Assembly (NCBI GenBank): GCA_022316685.1
Contig: JAKJHU010000153.1
Coordinates: 496,001-560,000, forward strand
DNA from: Progne subis subis
Taxonomy: Eukaryota > Chordata > Aves > Passeriformes > Hirundinidae
DNA length: 64,000 bases
Reading direction: 5' to 3'
In this document: piece after piece, positions 49,011 through 64,000 of the stretch
How positions within the stretch are numbered: position 1 is the first letter of the stretch
Layout of the letters: each line of letters starts with the position of its first letter
Notes under the pieces: model-generated
What the model was told of the DNA's origin: nothing
Seen by the model: only the letters and a program-made list of their open reading frames with translations
Database searches by the model: none
Position numbers and translations under genes: made by a program

Positions 49011-50557
49011 GCCTGCCTTCTGTGTCCATTCTCTCCTTGCCCCAGCTTCTCCTCCTGGAAGGGTAGAGTGGAGGGAATACAGTCACCATGGATTGCTGCA
49101 GAGACAGATCTTTGTTCAAAGCCAACAGGATTTAGCCCAAACCATTGCCAGGCTCTGTAGTTGGACCAACTCCTGACCTTTCTCATCCCCGGTTTCTCTG
49201 GAGACAAAGGTGAGTGAGAAGAAAAGCTCGATTGGAACCTCTTGCTGGTCCTCTTCTCCCCTTCTCAGTGATCAGTGAGGATAAAAAAACCCAGCTGAAA
49301 CCTTTCCCCACCTTGCTCAGCAGAGCAGTGCTTGCCTTCAGAGTGCATCTCGCCACATCCCTGCTCTGCCGTGCCCAGGGCAGCAAAGCCAGTGGAACCT
49401 GACAGTCTCCAATGTGCTGCTGCAAAGAACTGTGAGAAGGGGAATTACACAGAAAGGGAGAAAACAGCTTCATTGAATTTATTCTTTTCAGCTGCTGTCT
49501 CAGTGTGCTACCTCTAACTGGGAGTTTAAAAAATTCCTATAGAAATGTCCCAAATTGTTCCTGTAAGAAGGGTACAAACAGCAGGTTAAAAATCACAGCT
49601 GATGGGAAACAGAGTGAAAGCTCTGATCAAAGAATGATCCACAGGGATGTAAAACAATTAGAAATATTAGTTAATGGCTTGTTCCTAAGGCTGCTTGTAC
49701 TGAAGCCATGGAGTTTGTTGGCATTGTGGTGAGATGAATAGGAGAAACTTCTCAGTGCTTGCATATTTATGGGGCAAGGAGTCTTCACCTGGGTGCTGGG
49801 CATTTTTCAATCTCCCTCTTCCCAATGGCATCCCCAGACCAACAATCTCATGGGTGTTTGTTAAAACACTGCTCTGGATGACACATTTCTCACATCTGAG
49901 CAGGAGCACCTTGAAATAAGAGTTGTGCCAAAACCTTGGTCATCACCAGACTCTGGCTGTGGTTTGAAGTGATTTCTGCACACCGAGCCAAAGAGAAGAC
50001 ACAGGCTTGGTTGTATTTAATCCAAAGGAGTGATCCTCTCTTCCCAGGAGCAGCTGACTGGGATTAAATGGGAAAGTCGTCATTGCCAGCAGAGCAAACG
50101 CCTTCTGGGGGGTTTGTGCTGGCTCTGCCGCTCGTTCTTCCCCAGTCTCCGCTTCCTGGCCAGACCGGGCTCCATTATGTTGTTTCTTCAGCCTCATCTG
50201 TCCTATTTTTTTCCTTTCTTTTTCCCACGGTTTCTCCACTATCGGTGATCGGGTGGCTCTGCCATCGCAGCTCGTGCTGTCTGGAAGCAGCTGGTGCTGG
50301 CAGTGACCCAGGGGTTGAATGCTGCCAGTTGAACCCTTTTCCTCTCACCCTCGGGATTGCTGGGGCACGAGACAAGGATTTTTGGATGCAGCACTGAGGT
50401 TTAGACCCCATGTCCTCCCCAAACTACTTCTTTCCTATTCCAGAAGCCAAGCTCGTTCATCCCTGGGTTTGAGGGCAGCTTCTTCCTTCGGCTGGCCCAG
50501 AGGGTGTGAGGGAGGCTCCAGGTTACGTGATTGCTCTGCAGTGAGGCCAGAGCTACC

Positions 50558-50589
<32 letters not shown>

Positions 50590-50690
50590 CCCCAGCAAAA
50601 GCAGGCAGCAGTGGGCAAAACTCCAAAGGGAATGTAGAAATTGGAGTGAGAAGGGTCTGAGCATAAGGGCAGGGGGTGGCGAGTGAGCAG
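49011..50690. other. Intergenic spacer HP1BP3-SH2D5, no gene seen
   Basis: Unique-looking DNA of moderate GC. The only clear element is a 28-base T run at 50562-50589. Short open frames show no recognisable domain. Confidence 0.7.
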
Positions 50691-51130
50691 CCACGTGTGT
50701 ACGTGTCAGGGTTAGAAATCGCTGCTCCGCTGGGCACGCCGGAGGGGACGGGAAAAGACGCAGAGAAAATCAGTTGCCGCCGCGTTTTCCAAAATCCCGA
50801 ACGAGCGTTCCTGCTCGCGGTCGCTTCCAAGAAACGGAGAGAACCGAGGAGGAAAATTGCGGTGATTCATCGCGGGCAGATCGGAGGCAGGAAATGGGAG
50901 TTTGCTGCCTGCCCCGTGCCCGGCGTGAGCTCGGTGGGCTCGGGCTCGCCGGGGCCTGGCTGGCGGCGAGGGCCTGACACCCCCGGCTCGAGCATCCCTG
51001 CGCCGCGGCCGGAGCTGCCGAAGGAGCCGTCGGCGAAGGAAAAGCAACCGGCGGAGGCCGAGAGCCGGAGCAGCGGGAATTTTTCACCTGCGTTTCTCCG
51101 GAGCCATCCAAGCGAGAGCCGCCCGTGAGC
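50690..51130 (+). promoter_or_regulatory. CpG island, candidate SH2D5 promoter and 5' UTR exon
   Basis: CpG density rises abruptly here (GCCGCCGCG, CTCGCGGTCG, GCGCCGCGGCC). A donor-like CCC/GTGAGC at 51125 could end a noncoding exon of SH2D5, whose ATG is 1.2 kb downstream. Direction and use are inferred only from gene order. Confidence 0.5.
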
Positions 51131-52341
51131 CGGGGGGTCCGGTGGGATGGGGGTCCCAGGGGATGCTTAGCGCCTGGTGTCACGCATCACCTAAATTTGG
51201 GGGGGGTTAACATCCTTCCCTCGGGGACCCCCGGGGTGGCCGGTGGGCTGGGGGCTCCATTGAGAAATGAAACGTGGGGAAAGGGGGGCGGGGCTTGGGG
51301 GCTGCCTGTCCGCGGATTGGCTGGGGGAGGGGGGAGACCCCCCAAATTGTGCCTGGAAGGAGAGGGGCCAACCTGCGCTGGTGACGGGGACACGGCACCG
51401 CAGGGACCCCCGCACCATCAGGATGCGCCTGGGGCAGTCGGACCCCCTCCCCCTTTCACGCGTTTGCCCCCAGGCTGCGGCGGGGCCTCTGTGACACGAG
51501 TTCTGCCGGTCTCAGCCCGGCCGAGGGCTGTGGAGCACAAACCCTCTTTGGGTGGCTGCAGAAGGGTCCGACGCACTCCCCCGTGGCTGTTCTGGACCAA
51601 AAAAGCACCCTCAAATCTCCTGCCCTCATCGCTGGTGTTTTGGAGAGCCCCGGGGGTCTCGGTGCTGCTGCGTGACCCGCGGGAAGTGGGATGGGGGATG
51701 GGAGAGGGAGGATGTGGGGGGACCCCAAAACCTTGCTGGAGTTCGGGATGTGGGTCTGCATGTGCCTCACTTGGGGTCCAGAGTGTATGTTTGGCATGCA
51801 GGGATTGCTTGGGCTTCATCTGGGGATGGAATGTGGGCACTGCATCCATCACGTTTAGGGTGGGGGGTTTGGGACCCTCACATCACCCTTGGGATCAGGA
51901 CATGAGGGACTGCCTGCATGCTGCTTGCAGTGGGGACATAGAGCCCTCGATTGGAGCTCAGGTACAGAAGATGGGGACCCTCACATCACCCGTGCAGTCA
52001 CGGTGCTGGAACCATTGTGTTAGGGACCATTTTATTGGGGCAGGGACCTGGGGGACATCTGCACCAGAACCTGGGGACATCTGCATTGGCGTCAGGGCTT
52101 GGGGAGCTCTGTGCAGGGACTGCAGCACCTCCTCAGGGCTCAGCAGGCTGGAAACAGGGGACAGTGGGGACAAGTTGTGTCTGTCCCTTCCCTTCTCACA
52201 AGGACAGTGACCGGGGCCGGACCCAGGCTCCCCGTGCTTGCTCCAGCACCAGCACCCTGGAGGGCTCCGGATAACTCAGATGTGGCATTGGAGTTGTTTA
52301 ACCCCATCGTGATCGAGCCTTCGCTCCCAAACCCCACTGCC
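51131..52341 (+). other. Upstream region of SH2D5, probable 5' intron
   Basis: G-rich on the + strand, with loosely repeated GGGGACCCTCACATCACCC-like blocks between 51860 and 52000. An acceptor-like CTTCTCACAAG at 52192-52202 could start the first coding exon. The long open frame here (51125-52210) has no domain and is attributed to GC content. Confidence 0.5.
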
Positions 52342-57846
<5,505 letters not shown>

Positions 57847-57946
57847 GCCTGGGTCCCTCCCCGTGCACGGCTGTCCCTCGACACCCCCAGCTTTAACTCG
57901 CTGCCGCCTGCCTTATCCCCCTGCCCGGGCTGTCCTGCCCACCCGC

Positions 57947-57952
57947 AATAAA
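57947..57952 (+). terminator. SH2D5 poly(A) signal
   Basis: AATAAA in CCCGCAATAAAGGCTC, 100 bases after the stop, giving a very short 3' UTR. Confidence 0.8.
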
Positions 57953-57959
57953 GGCTCTC

Positions 57960-58379
57960 GTGCATCCAAGCAGGGCTCTGCTGGCTTCTCACACCCACCC
58001 ACGGCGTGACCCACCGCATGCCTGTGTGCTCACACCTGTGTGCACATGCTCTCCGGCCCAGGCACCTCATGAACTCACACTCATGCACTCTTGCATAATG
58101 CACCACGCGCTTGTGCACTCACGCGTTTACACGAGTGCACCACGCGTTTGGGCTCCCGCTCTCGCACCCCCACGTGCTGCTGCAGTGGCGCAGGTGTGCT
58201 CGCAGGAGGTTGCACACCCACGTGTTCATTCACCCTCTCTCGCACACGCAGGGATCACAGCGGCGCACGGGCACAGCTGGGTAGCGGTGTCATCACGCAC
58301 ATGCACACGCCTGTGCCACCACACCTTGCACACCTGTCCTCGCGCACTCCTTGCACACGCGCACACGCACACACACAGA
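57960..58379. repeat. CA/TGCAC-rich spacer between SH2D5 and KIF17
   Basis: The + strand carries CACTCATGCACTC, ACGCGTTTACACGAGTGCAC and GCGCACACGCACACACACAG motifs, the complementary composition to the last SH2D5 intron. No gene seen. Confidence 0.6.
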
Positions 58380-58546
58380 GGCGCGACCCGCGGCAGTCAC
58401 GTGACACGGTGGGCGGGGCCTCTCTCCCGCTGCGGCCCCGGTCGCTGTGGCGACCGCGTGCGGTCACTCGCGCATGCGCAGGGCCGCGTCTCGCCCCTCC
58501 CGCCGCGTTCCGTGCGCGCCCTCCGGCCAGCGCGGCCCCGGCAGGG
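58380..58546 (+). promoter_or_regulatory. KIF17: Candidate KIF17 promoter (CpG-rich)
   Basis: Contains an E-box TCACGTGA (58396-58403), a GC box GGGCGGGGCC (58412-58421), the imperfect palindrome GTCGCTGTGGCGAC (58441-58454) resembling an RFX X-box, and an NRF1-type GCGCATGCGC (58471-58480). No TATA box. It is assigned to KIF17 by position and direction only; it could be bidirectional. Confidence 0.55.
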
Positions 58547-58620
58547 TTACCTGAGGTGTTCCCTTGCTCAGTCCCTTTGGATGTTACCTCAGTGTTCCCT
58601 TGCTCAGTCCCTTTGGGTGT
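58547..58620. repeat. Tandem duplication of about 37 bases
   Basis: Two adjacent copies sharing GTTCCCTTGCTCAGTCCCTT (58558-58577 and 58594-58613), each beginning TTACCT. Confidence 0.85.
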
Positions 58621-59055
58621 GTCTCGGCTCCCTAAAGTTACCTCTGAGCTTCTTACCGTTGGCTTTCCCGCCCTTCAGCTTCCCGTCAGGGTTTACCTCA
58701 CAAACCCCCCTTCAGGTTTCCTCCTCCCTGACCTTCCCTAATTCCCCCTCAGACTTATTCCCAAATTCCCCCTTTCTCGGCATCACTTCTCAGCTCTTTT
58801 TCTCCATACTTTCCCGTTCTCCCATAGCCTCCCTGGCTCCGGGGTCGTTCCCCTGCGTGCCCCCAGTGAGGTGTAAGTGCTTCCCGCCACGATGGGTGCA
58901 GATCCCCAGCGTTAGGCTTGGCTCAGCCTCTCCCCAGTCCCCGGTGCCCCCCAGTCCCGCCGAGAGAGAGGTCGGGGGGCTGGTCTGGATGGGTGGGGGG
59001 ACCTGTGGGGGAAGGCTGACCCCAGTGTGTAGGCCTGATCCAGATATGTGGGGCT
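58621..59055. other. Pyrimidine-rich spacer upstream of the KIF17 array
   Basis: C/T-rich with CCTTCAGCTTCCC, TTCCCCCTCAG and CCTTTCTC blocks. No exon or named repeat recognised; a 5' UTR exon of KIF17 could lie here. Confidence 0.5.
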
Positions 59056-60950
59056 GACTGGGTGCGTGTGACTGACCCCTGTGTGTGTGACTGACCCCTG
59101 TGTGTGTGTGACTGACCTTGGGTGTGTGTGTGACTGACCCCGGTGTGTGTCGCTGACCCCTGTGTGTGTTTGACTGACCCCAGTGTGTGTGTGACTGACC
59201 TTTGTGTGTGTGACTGACCCCGGTGTGTGTGACTGACCCCTGTGTGTGCGTGACTGACCCCGGTGTGTGTGACTGACCCCAGTGTGTGTGTGTGACTGAC
59301 CCCGGTGTGTATGTGTGACTGACCCCGGTGTGTGTGACTGACCCCGGTGTGTGTGTGTGACTGACCCCGGTGTGTGTGACTGACCCCAGTGTGTGTGTGT
59401 GACTGACCCCGGTGTGTGTGACTGACCCCTGTGTGTGTGTGACTGACCCCGGTGTGAGTGTGACTGACCTTTGTGTGTGTGACTGACCTTGGTGTGTGTG
59501 ACTGACCTTGGGGGTGTGTGTGACTGACCCCAGTGTGTGTGTGACTGACCTTGGGGATGTGTGTGACTGACCCCAGTGTGTGTGACTGACCCTGGTGTGT
59601 GTGACTGACCCCCGTGTGTGTGTGACTGACCCCCGTGTGTGTGTGACTGACCCCGTGTGTGTGTGACTGACCCCATGTGTGTGTGTGACTGACCCCATGT
59701 GTGTGTGACTGACCCCCGTGTGTGTGTGACTGACCCCGTGTGTGTGTGTGACTGACCCCGTGTGTGTGTGTGACTGACCCCATGTGTGTGTGACTGACCC
59801 CATGTGTGTGTGTGACTGACCCCATGTGTGTGTGACTGACCCCCGTGTGTGTGTGACTGATCCCGTGTGTGTGTGTGACTGACCCCATGTGTGTGTGTGA
59901 CTGACCCCCGTGTGTGTGTGACTGACCCTGGTGTGTGTGACTGACCCCATGTGTGTGTGTGACTGACCCCAGTGTGTGTGTGTGATTGACCCCGGTGTGA
60001 GTGTGACTGACCTTTGTGTGTGTGACTGACCCCTGTGTGTGTGTGACTGACCCCGGTGTGTGTGTGACTGAACCCATGTGTGTGTGTGACTGACCCCAGT
60101 GTGTGTGTGACTGACCCCATGTGTGTGTGTGACTGACCCCAGTGTGTGTGACTGACCCCTGTGTGTGTGTGTGTGAGACCTTGGGGGTGTGTGTGACTGA
60201 ACCCCTGTGTGTGTGTGACTGACCCCATGTGTGTGTGACTGACCTTGGTGGTGTGTGACTGACACCAGTGTGTGTGTGACTGACCCCATGTGTGTGTGAC
60301 TGACCTTGGTGGCGTGTGACTGACCCCTGTGTGTGTGACTGACCCCATGTGTGTGTGTGACTGACCCCTGTGTGTGTGTGACTGACCCCATGTGTGTGTG
60401 ACTGACCCCATGTGTGTGTGACTGACCCCCGTGTGTGTGTGACTGACCCCGGTGTGTGTGACTGACCCCTGTGTGTGTGTGACTGACCCCGTGTGTGTGT
60501 GTGACTGACCTTTGTGTGTGTGACTGACCCCTGTGTGTGTGACTGACCCCTGTGTGTGTGACTGACCTTGGTGGTGTGTGACTGACCCCTGTGTGTATGT
60601 GACTGACCCCATGTGTGTGTGACTGACCCCATGTGTGTGTGACTGACCCCGGTGTGTGTGACTGACCCCTGTGTGTGTGACTGACCCCTGTGTGTGTCGC
60701 TGACCCCTGTGTGTGTGTGACTGACCCCATGTGTGTGTGTGACTGACCCCTGTGTGTGTCGCTGACCCCTGTGTGTATTGCTGACCTCGGGGTATGTATG
60801 TGTGACTGACCCCTGTGTGTGTGTGACTGACCTCTGTGTGTGTCGCTGACCCCTGTGTGTGTGACTGACCCCTGTGTGTGTGGCTGGCCCCTGTGTGTGT
60901 GTGACTGACCCCTGTGTGTGTTGCTGACCCCTGTGTGTATTGCTGACCTC
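59056..60950 (+). repeat. GT-rich minisatellite (GTGTGTGTGACTGACCCC)n, about 1.9 kb
   Basis: Roughly 100 copies of a 16-24 base unit made of a GT run, the core TGACTGACC and a variable end (CCTGT, CCGGT, CCATGT, CCAGT, TTGGT, TTTGT). Unit length changes mostly by GT steps. On the - strand it gives spurious open frames of up to 822 codons. It ends directly at the first KIF17 coding exon. Confidence 0.97.
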
Positions 60951-60973
60951 AGGGTGTGTGGCTGGCCGGGGCA

Positions 60974-61198
60974 GTGGCTGTGGAGGTGGTGAAGGTGGCC
61001 GTGCGCTGCTGGACGCTGGGCAGGTGTGAGGTGGCCCTGGGGTGCTGGGTGATCGTCAGCGTGGACAGCGCATGGCTGGTGCCTCCTGCAGAACCCCACG
61101 GCCCCTGCGGAGCCCCCAGACAGTTCTCCTTCGATGGGGCATTCAGTGGGGAGCACAGCACCAAGCACATCTACGAGATCGCCTACCCGCTCGTGGAG
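60974..61198 (+). CDS. KIF17: KIF17 first motor-domain exon (start uncertain)
   Basis: Reads VAVEVVKVAVRCWTLGRCEV, then PRQFSFDGAFSGEHSTKHIY and EIAYPLVE; donor GTCAGT. The frame stays open to an acceptor-like CTCAG at 60948-60952, so an upstream exon is possible. The alignment with MASEAVKVVVRCRP places the expected ATG at 60974. Confidence 0.75.
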
Positions 61199-64000
61199 GT
61201 CAGTGGGGACCCAGGGCAGCCCCACACAGCCAGACATGGGGGCAGTTTTGGGCAGCACAATGAAAGGAGCTGCTCCAGGAGCATTTAGATAATGCTCTCA
61301 GGTGCAGGGTGGCATTGTTGGGGTTTCCGTGCAGGGCCAGGAGTTGGACTCTGATCCTTGTGGGTCCCTTCCAGCTGAGGATATTCTGTGAACACATAGC
61401 TTGGGACAGGGGTGGAGGAGTTTTACAAGTGAAGCAGGATCCACTTGACCTTCCCCACACTGGAAGGTGTCCCTTCCTATGGCAGGGTGGTGCAACGAGA
61501 TGAATTTTAAGGTCCCTCCCAAATCAAACCATTTGGGATTCTATGATTTATGGGCAGAAAGCTCTGTCCACTGCTTTGAGAGGTTTAGCTACAAGCCTGG
61601 GGAGGAGAGGAGAGCAGACAGTGTCCGGGCAACAGGCTGGGAAATCTCAAAGAAACAAAACTTTGTTAGCAGCCAGCATGGCACTGAGGAGAGTGTTACA
61701 TTTAATTGTTCTTGGTGGATGTTTACACCATAGAATCCAAAACGGGTTTGGGTGGGAAGGGACCTTAAGACTCATCCCATCCCATCCCATCCCATCCCAT
61801 CCCATCCCACCCCCTGCCATGGGCAGGGATACCTTCCAGTGTCCCAAGCTGCTCCAAGCCCTGTCCAACCTGGCCTTGGACACTTCCAGGGATCCAGGGG
61901 CAGCTGCAACTTCTCTGGTATCAAACTGATGATTTTAGGGACATTTTTACTGTCAAGTGAGAAACTTTAGAGAAGATGGGGAACCTCAGCCTGACTTAGG
62001 ATATCCCCTGGATAGGGGATCCCTTTGTTTCCTTGTTAACAAAGCAGCACAGAAAACAGCTGAGATAGGAAATTGTCTCGGTTTGAAAGACAGGTATCTG
62101 TTAGGGAGGGGCAGGGCCTCTCTAGGAATGAGGGGTTCAAATCCCCTCCCTCCGAGTTATAATTTAGAAAATTAAAGGGGCTTTTCAGGCGGAGCTATGG
62201 GGAAAGGAATAACAGTTCCTTACTAGTAAGTATAACAAGGCAAAGAAACAACAACCACTACAGCATTAATAATAAACAGAACCAGGAACCTCGAGGGGCT
62301 TTGTTTCACAAAGCCCGGGGCAGTCTGATCCCTTGGGACTCTGAGAGCACCAGGCTGGAGCAGTGGAAACTCCCGGGCTGGTGGCTGGGACGGCAGGGTG
62401 TCCCCGGCAGGGCAGGAGGGGATGTGCCGGCAGGGCAGAGGGGGAATGTCCCGGCAGGACAGGGGGGATGTCCCGGCAGGACAGGGGATATCCCTGGCAG
62501 GGCAGGGGGGGATGTCCCGGCAGGGCAGGAGGGGATGTCCCGGCAGGACAGGGGGGATGTCCCGGCAGGGCAGGGAGGAATGTCCCGGCAGGACAGGGGG
62601 GATGTCCCCGCCAGGGCAGGGGGAATGTCCCCGGCAGGACAGGGGGAATGTCCCAGCAGTGCAGGAGGGGATATCCCGGCAGGACAGGGGGAATGTCCCC
62701 GGTAGGGCAGGGGGAATGTCCCGGCAGTGCAGGAGGGGATGTCCCGGCAGGGCAGGGGGGATGTCCCGGCAGGACAGGGGATATCCCTGGCAGGGCAGGG
62801 GGGGATGTCCCTGGCAGGACAGGGGGGATGTCCCAGCAGGACAGGGGGAATGTCCCGGCAGGACAGGGGATGTCCCAGCAGGGCAGGAGGGGATGTCCCG
62901 GCAGGGCAGGGCGGATATCCCGGCAGGGCAGGGGGGATATCCCGGCAGGGCAGGGGGCTGTGGGGCTACAGCGTAGCACAAAGCAACGCTGGAGAAGCCG
63001 CGATGGCCGGGCTGGGCTGGCCCAGCTCCAGCAAGGCAAGCAGAAGAGCTCAGAATTCCTGGGCACACGAGAGGATGATGGTAGATTTCCCAGGACCGGA
63101 CTTCCTGTGCGCAGTGGATTCCTCTCGCAGTAAGCAGCAGCCTGGCCGTCCTCTCCGATGCCGAGAGCAAGAAGAACCCCCAGCTCCCTCAGCCCTGTCC
63201 TTTTCCTGCCCCAAAACTCTGTGATCTTTACCCTCCCGAGGGCCACCTCCTTTGTGTTGGTCAAGCACCCCTAAGCATCAGTACTTAGGTACTTATTCTC
63301 CTAGGAACTTATGAGAAAAAATTCTATAAGAAAAAGAAAGGAACAAACCTAACCCCCAACAGAAACGAACCTGTTGAGCCAAAAAAAAAAAAAAAAAGGT
63401 TTTGTTAGAAGAAGTAACATGGATTAAATGGCTCATAATGGTTTTAAGATGGAAGTTCCTGATCATGAGAATGAGCAGCACTAGAAAGAGTAGATATTAG
63501 AGGTTTGGGGGTTTTTTTTCTTATTTGAACCTTAAGAAATCCAGTTATTTTTTCTTCCTACCACACTTCTCTGAAATAGGGACAAGTGGCAGTGAGCAGA
63601 TTGCCCCCAAATTATTCAAAGCTAGAGACCATCCCCTTGGGCACCCCAGAACCAACTATTTTTCTAGTTGTCTCTGAATCTCATAAGATTTTTGTGCCCT
63701 ATGGCAAAAATATTATGGATTTCTAAGTGTTGGTGTTGTCAACTGCTTTTCAGCCCCTTCAAGATTCCCTGTTTTGAGAGAAAAACATTGATTTATATGC
63801 TAATTTTGTAATTGCTATACTCTGATGGTGTGTGAAGATTAAGCAGCCGTTTGATGTTTACTTCCAGCTCTTCCTTTAAAATACATTTTAGGGGGTGGGA
63901 ATGAATCTGGACGATGTATTTCCAGTTAGGCAAAGATGATGGCTGTTTTCTTTGGTTTGCCCCCATTTCCAGGGTGTCATGGAAGGCTACAACGGCACCA
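60974..64000 (+). CDS. KIF17: Kinesin family member 17, N-terminal part (3' incomplete)
   Basis: KIF17 is a kinesin-2 plus-end motor for dendritic NMDA-receptor cargo and ciliary transport. Two exons of its motor domain lie here: 60974-61198 and 63973-64000, which join in phase to read IAYPLVE-GVMEGYNGT, the strand and turn just before the P-loop. FSFDGAF and the end of the first exon match the family. The beginning is odd: the codon aligned with the start is GTG (60974), no in-frame ATG exists in this exon, and the universal RxRP adenine-contact motif reads RCWT, with further Arg-to-Trp/Cys changes. An Asn is missing in IYNEIAYP. Either a coding exon upstream supplies the start, or this N-terminus is degenerate or misassembled. 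The P-loop lies beyond the window. Confidence 0.85.
61250..61395 (+). repeat. CR1 LINE fragment, 3' end
   Basis: Forward copy: GAAAGGAGCTGCTCCAGGAG, GTGCAGGGCCAGGAGTTGGA, CTTGTGGGTCCCTTCCAGCT and ATATTCTGTG. Confidence 0.87.
61396..61550 (+). repeat. Second CR1 fragment, adjacent
   Basis: Forward copy of a different subfamily: ACTGGAAGGTGTCCCTTCCT, ATGGCAGGGTGGTGCAACGA, AAACCATTTGGGATTCTATG. Confidence 0.83.
61728..61925 (-). repeat. Third CR1 fragment with internal (CCCAT)n
   Basis: Inverted copy: ATAGAATCC, GGGTGGGAAGGGACCTTAAG, TGCCATGGGCAGGGATACC, AAGCCCTGTCCAACCTGGCC. An expansion of CCCAT (61775-61808) interrupts it. Confidence 0.87.
62077..63379 (+). mobile_element. Songbird-type ERV solo LTR containing a VNTR
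   Basis: Begins TGTCTCGGTTTGAAAGACAG, then CCCCTCCCTCCGAGTTATAA, AATTAAAGGGGCTTTTCAGG, GGAATAACAGTTCCTTACTA. This order matches an LTR family I remember as common in passerines. The far end ATTCTATAAGAAAAAG... CCTAACCCCCAACAGAAACG...TTGAGCC resembles the LTR 3' end. Between them lies a tandem array. No gag/pol/env or second LTR is seen, so it reads as a solo LTR. Boundaries and target-site duplication are uncertain, and the family name is not asserted. Confidence 0.65.
62390..62955 (+). repeat. VNTR (GGGGGATGTCCCGGCAGGAC)n inside the LTR
   Basis: About 26 units of 19-23 bases, varying as CAGGGCAGG/CAGGACAGG, ATGTCCC/ATATCCC and in G-run length. Longer blocks recur (for example 62470-62540 and 62750-62830), so groups of units have been duplicated together. 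Open on both strands, but not coding. Confidence 0.95.
63380..63972 (+). other. End of KIF17 intron 1
   Basis: AT-richer unique sequence with an 18-base A run at 63381-63398, leading to the acceptor CATTTCCAG. Nothing further recognised. Confidence 0.65.
63973..64000 (+). CDS. KIF17: KIF17 second exon, first 28 bases
   Basis: Acceptor CATTTCCAG, then GVMEGYNGT, followed in the family by IFAYGQTGSGKS (not in the window). Cut by the window edge. Confidence 0.9.

Noticed and set aside
59056..60950. Possible CRISPR-like array or satellite centromere
   Set aside because: Units are contiguous with no unique spacers, in a vertebrate genome, and far too few for a centromeric satellite; it is a minisatellite.
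58790..61258. 822-codon - strand open frame rich in SHTHTGV repeats, and its two sister frames
   Set aside because: It is the translation of the GT-rich minisatellite; it has no start context, codon structure or domain and overlaps the KIF17 exon on the other strand.
62223..63264. Open frames of 315 and 332 codons over the LTR VNTR
   Set aside because: Repeat-driven (PALPGHPPCPAGTS type), with no retroviral or host domain.

Overview
The window is vertebrate nuclear DNA, almost certainly from a bird and probably a passerine. I infer this from protein-coding exons with GT-AG introns, at least eleven CR1 retroposon fragments (many ending in the ATTCTGTG-type CR1 tail), an LTR matching a family I remember from songbird genomes, and the very GC-rich, minisatellite-laden style of bird microchromosomes. 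All gene calls come from reading the exons and comparing them with remembered orthologues; no search was run.

Layout, all four genes on the + strand: (1) 1-17492, the 3' part of EIF4G3 (13 coding exons, 561 residues plus stop), followed by a 3' UTR with several poly(A) signals, an isolated GC island near 18.8 kb and homopolymer tracts. (2) 19.6-28.1 kb, gene-poor intergenic DNA with CR1 fragments. (3) 28.1-49.0 kb, complete HP1BP3: CpG-island promoter, noncoding first exon, 12 coding exons, 558 residues. (4) 49.0-52.3 kb, a spacer with a CpG island that may be the SH2D5 promoter. (5) 52342-57846, complete SH2D5 (9 coding exons, about 410 residues), with tandem repeats in most of its longer introns. 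(6) 58.4-64.0 kb, the start of KIF17: a GC-rich promoter candidate, a 1.9 kb GT-rich minisatellite, the first motor-domain exon, an intron with CR1s and a VNTR-bearing LTR, and the first 28 bases of the next exon.

The order EIF4G3-HP1BP3-SH2D5-KIF17, all in one direction, matches human 1p36.12 as I remember it, so this is a conserved syntenic block. The genes act separately: translation initiation (EIF4G3), chromatin (HP1BP3), neuronal adaptor signalling (SH2D5) and ciliary/dendritic transport (KIF17). There is no operon-like or defence-like system here.

The most notable points are: a bird SH2D5 that keeps the FLVR-type arginine reported missing in mammals; a KIF17 first exon without an ATG and without the kinesin RxRP motif; an HP1BP3 in which the HP1-binding PxVxL proline is glutamine; an indel-free 125-unit pentamer array; and a VNTR expanded inside an LTR.
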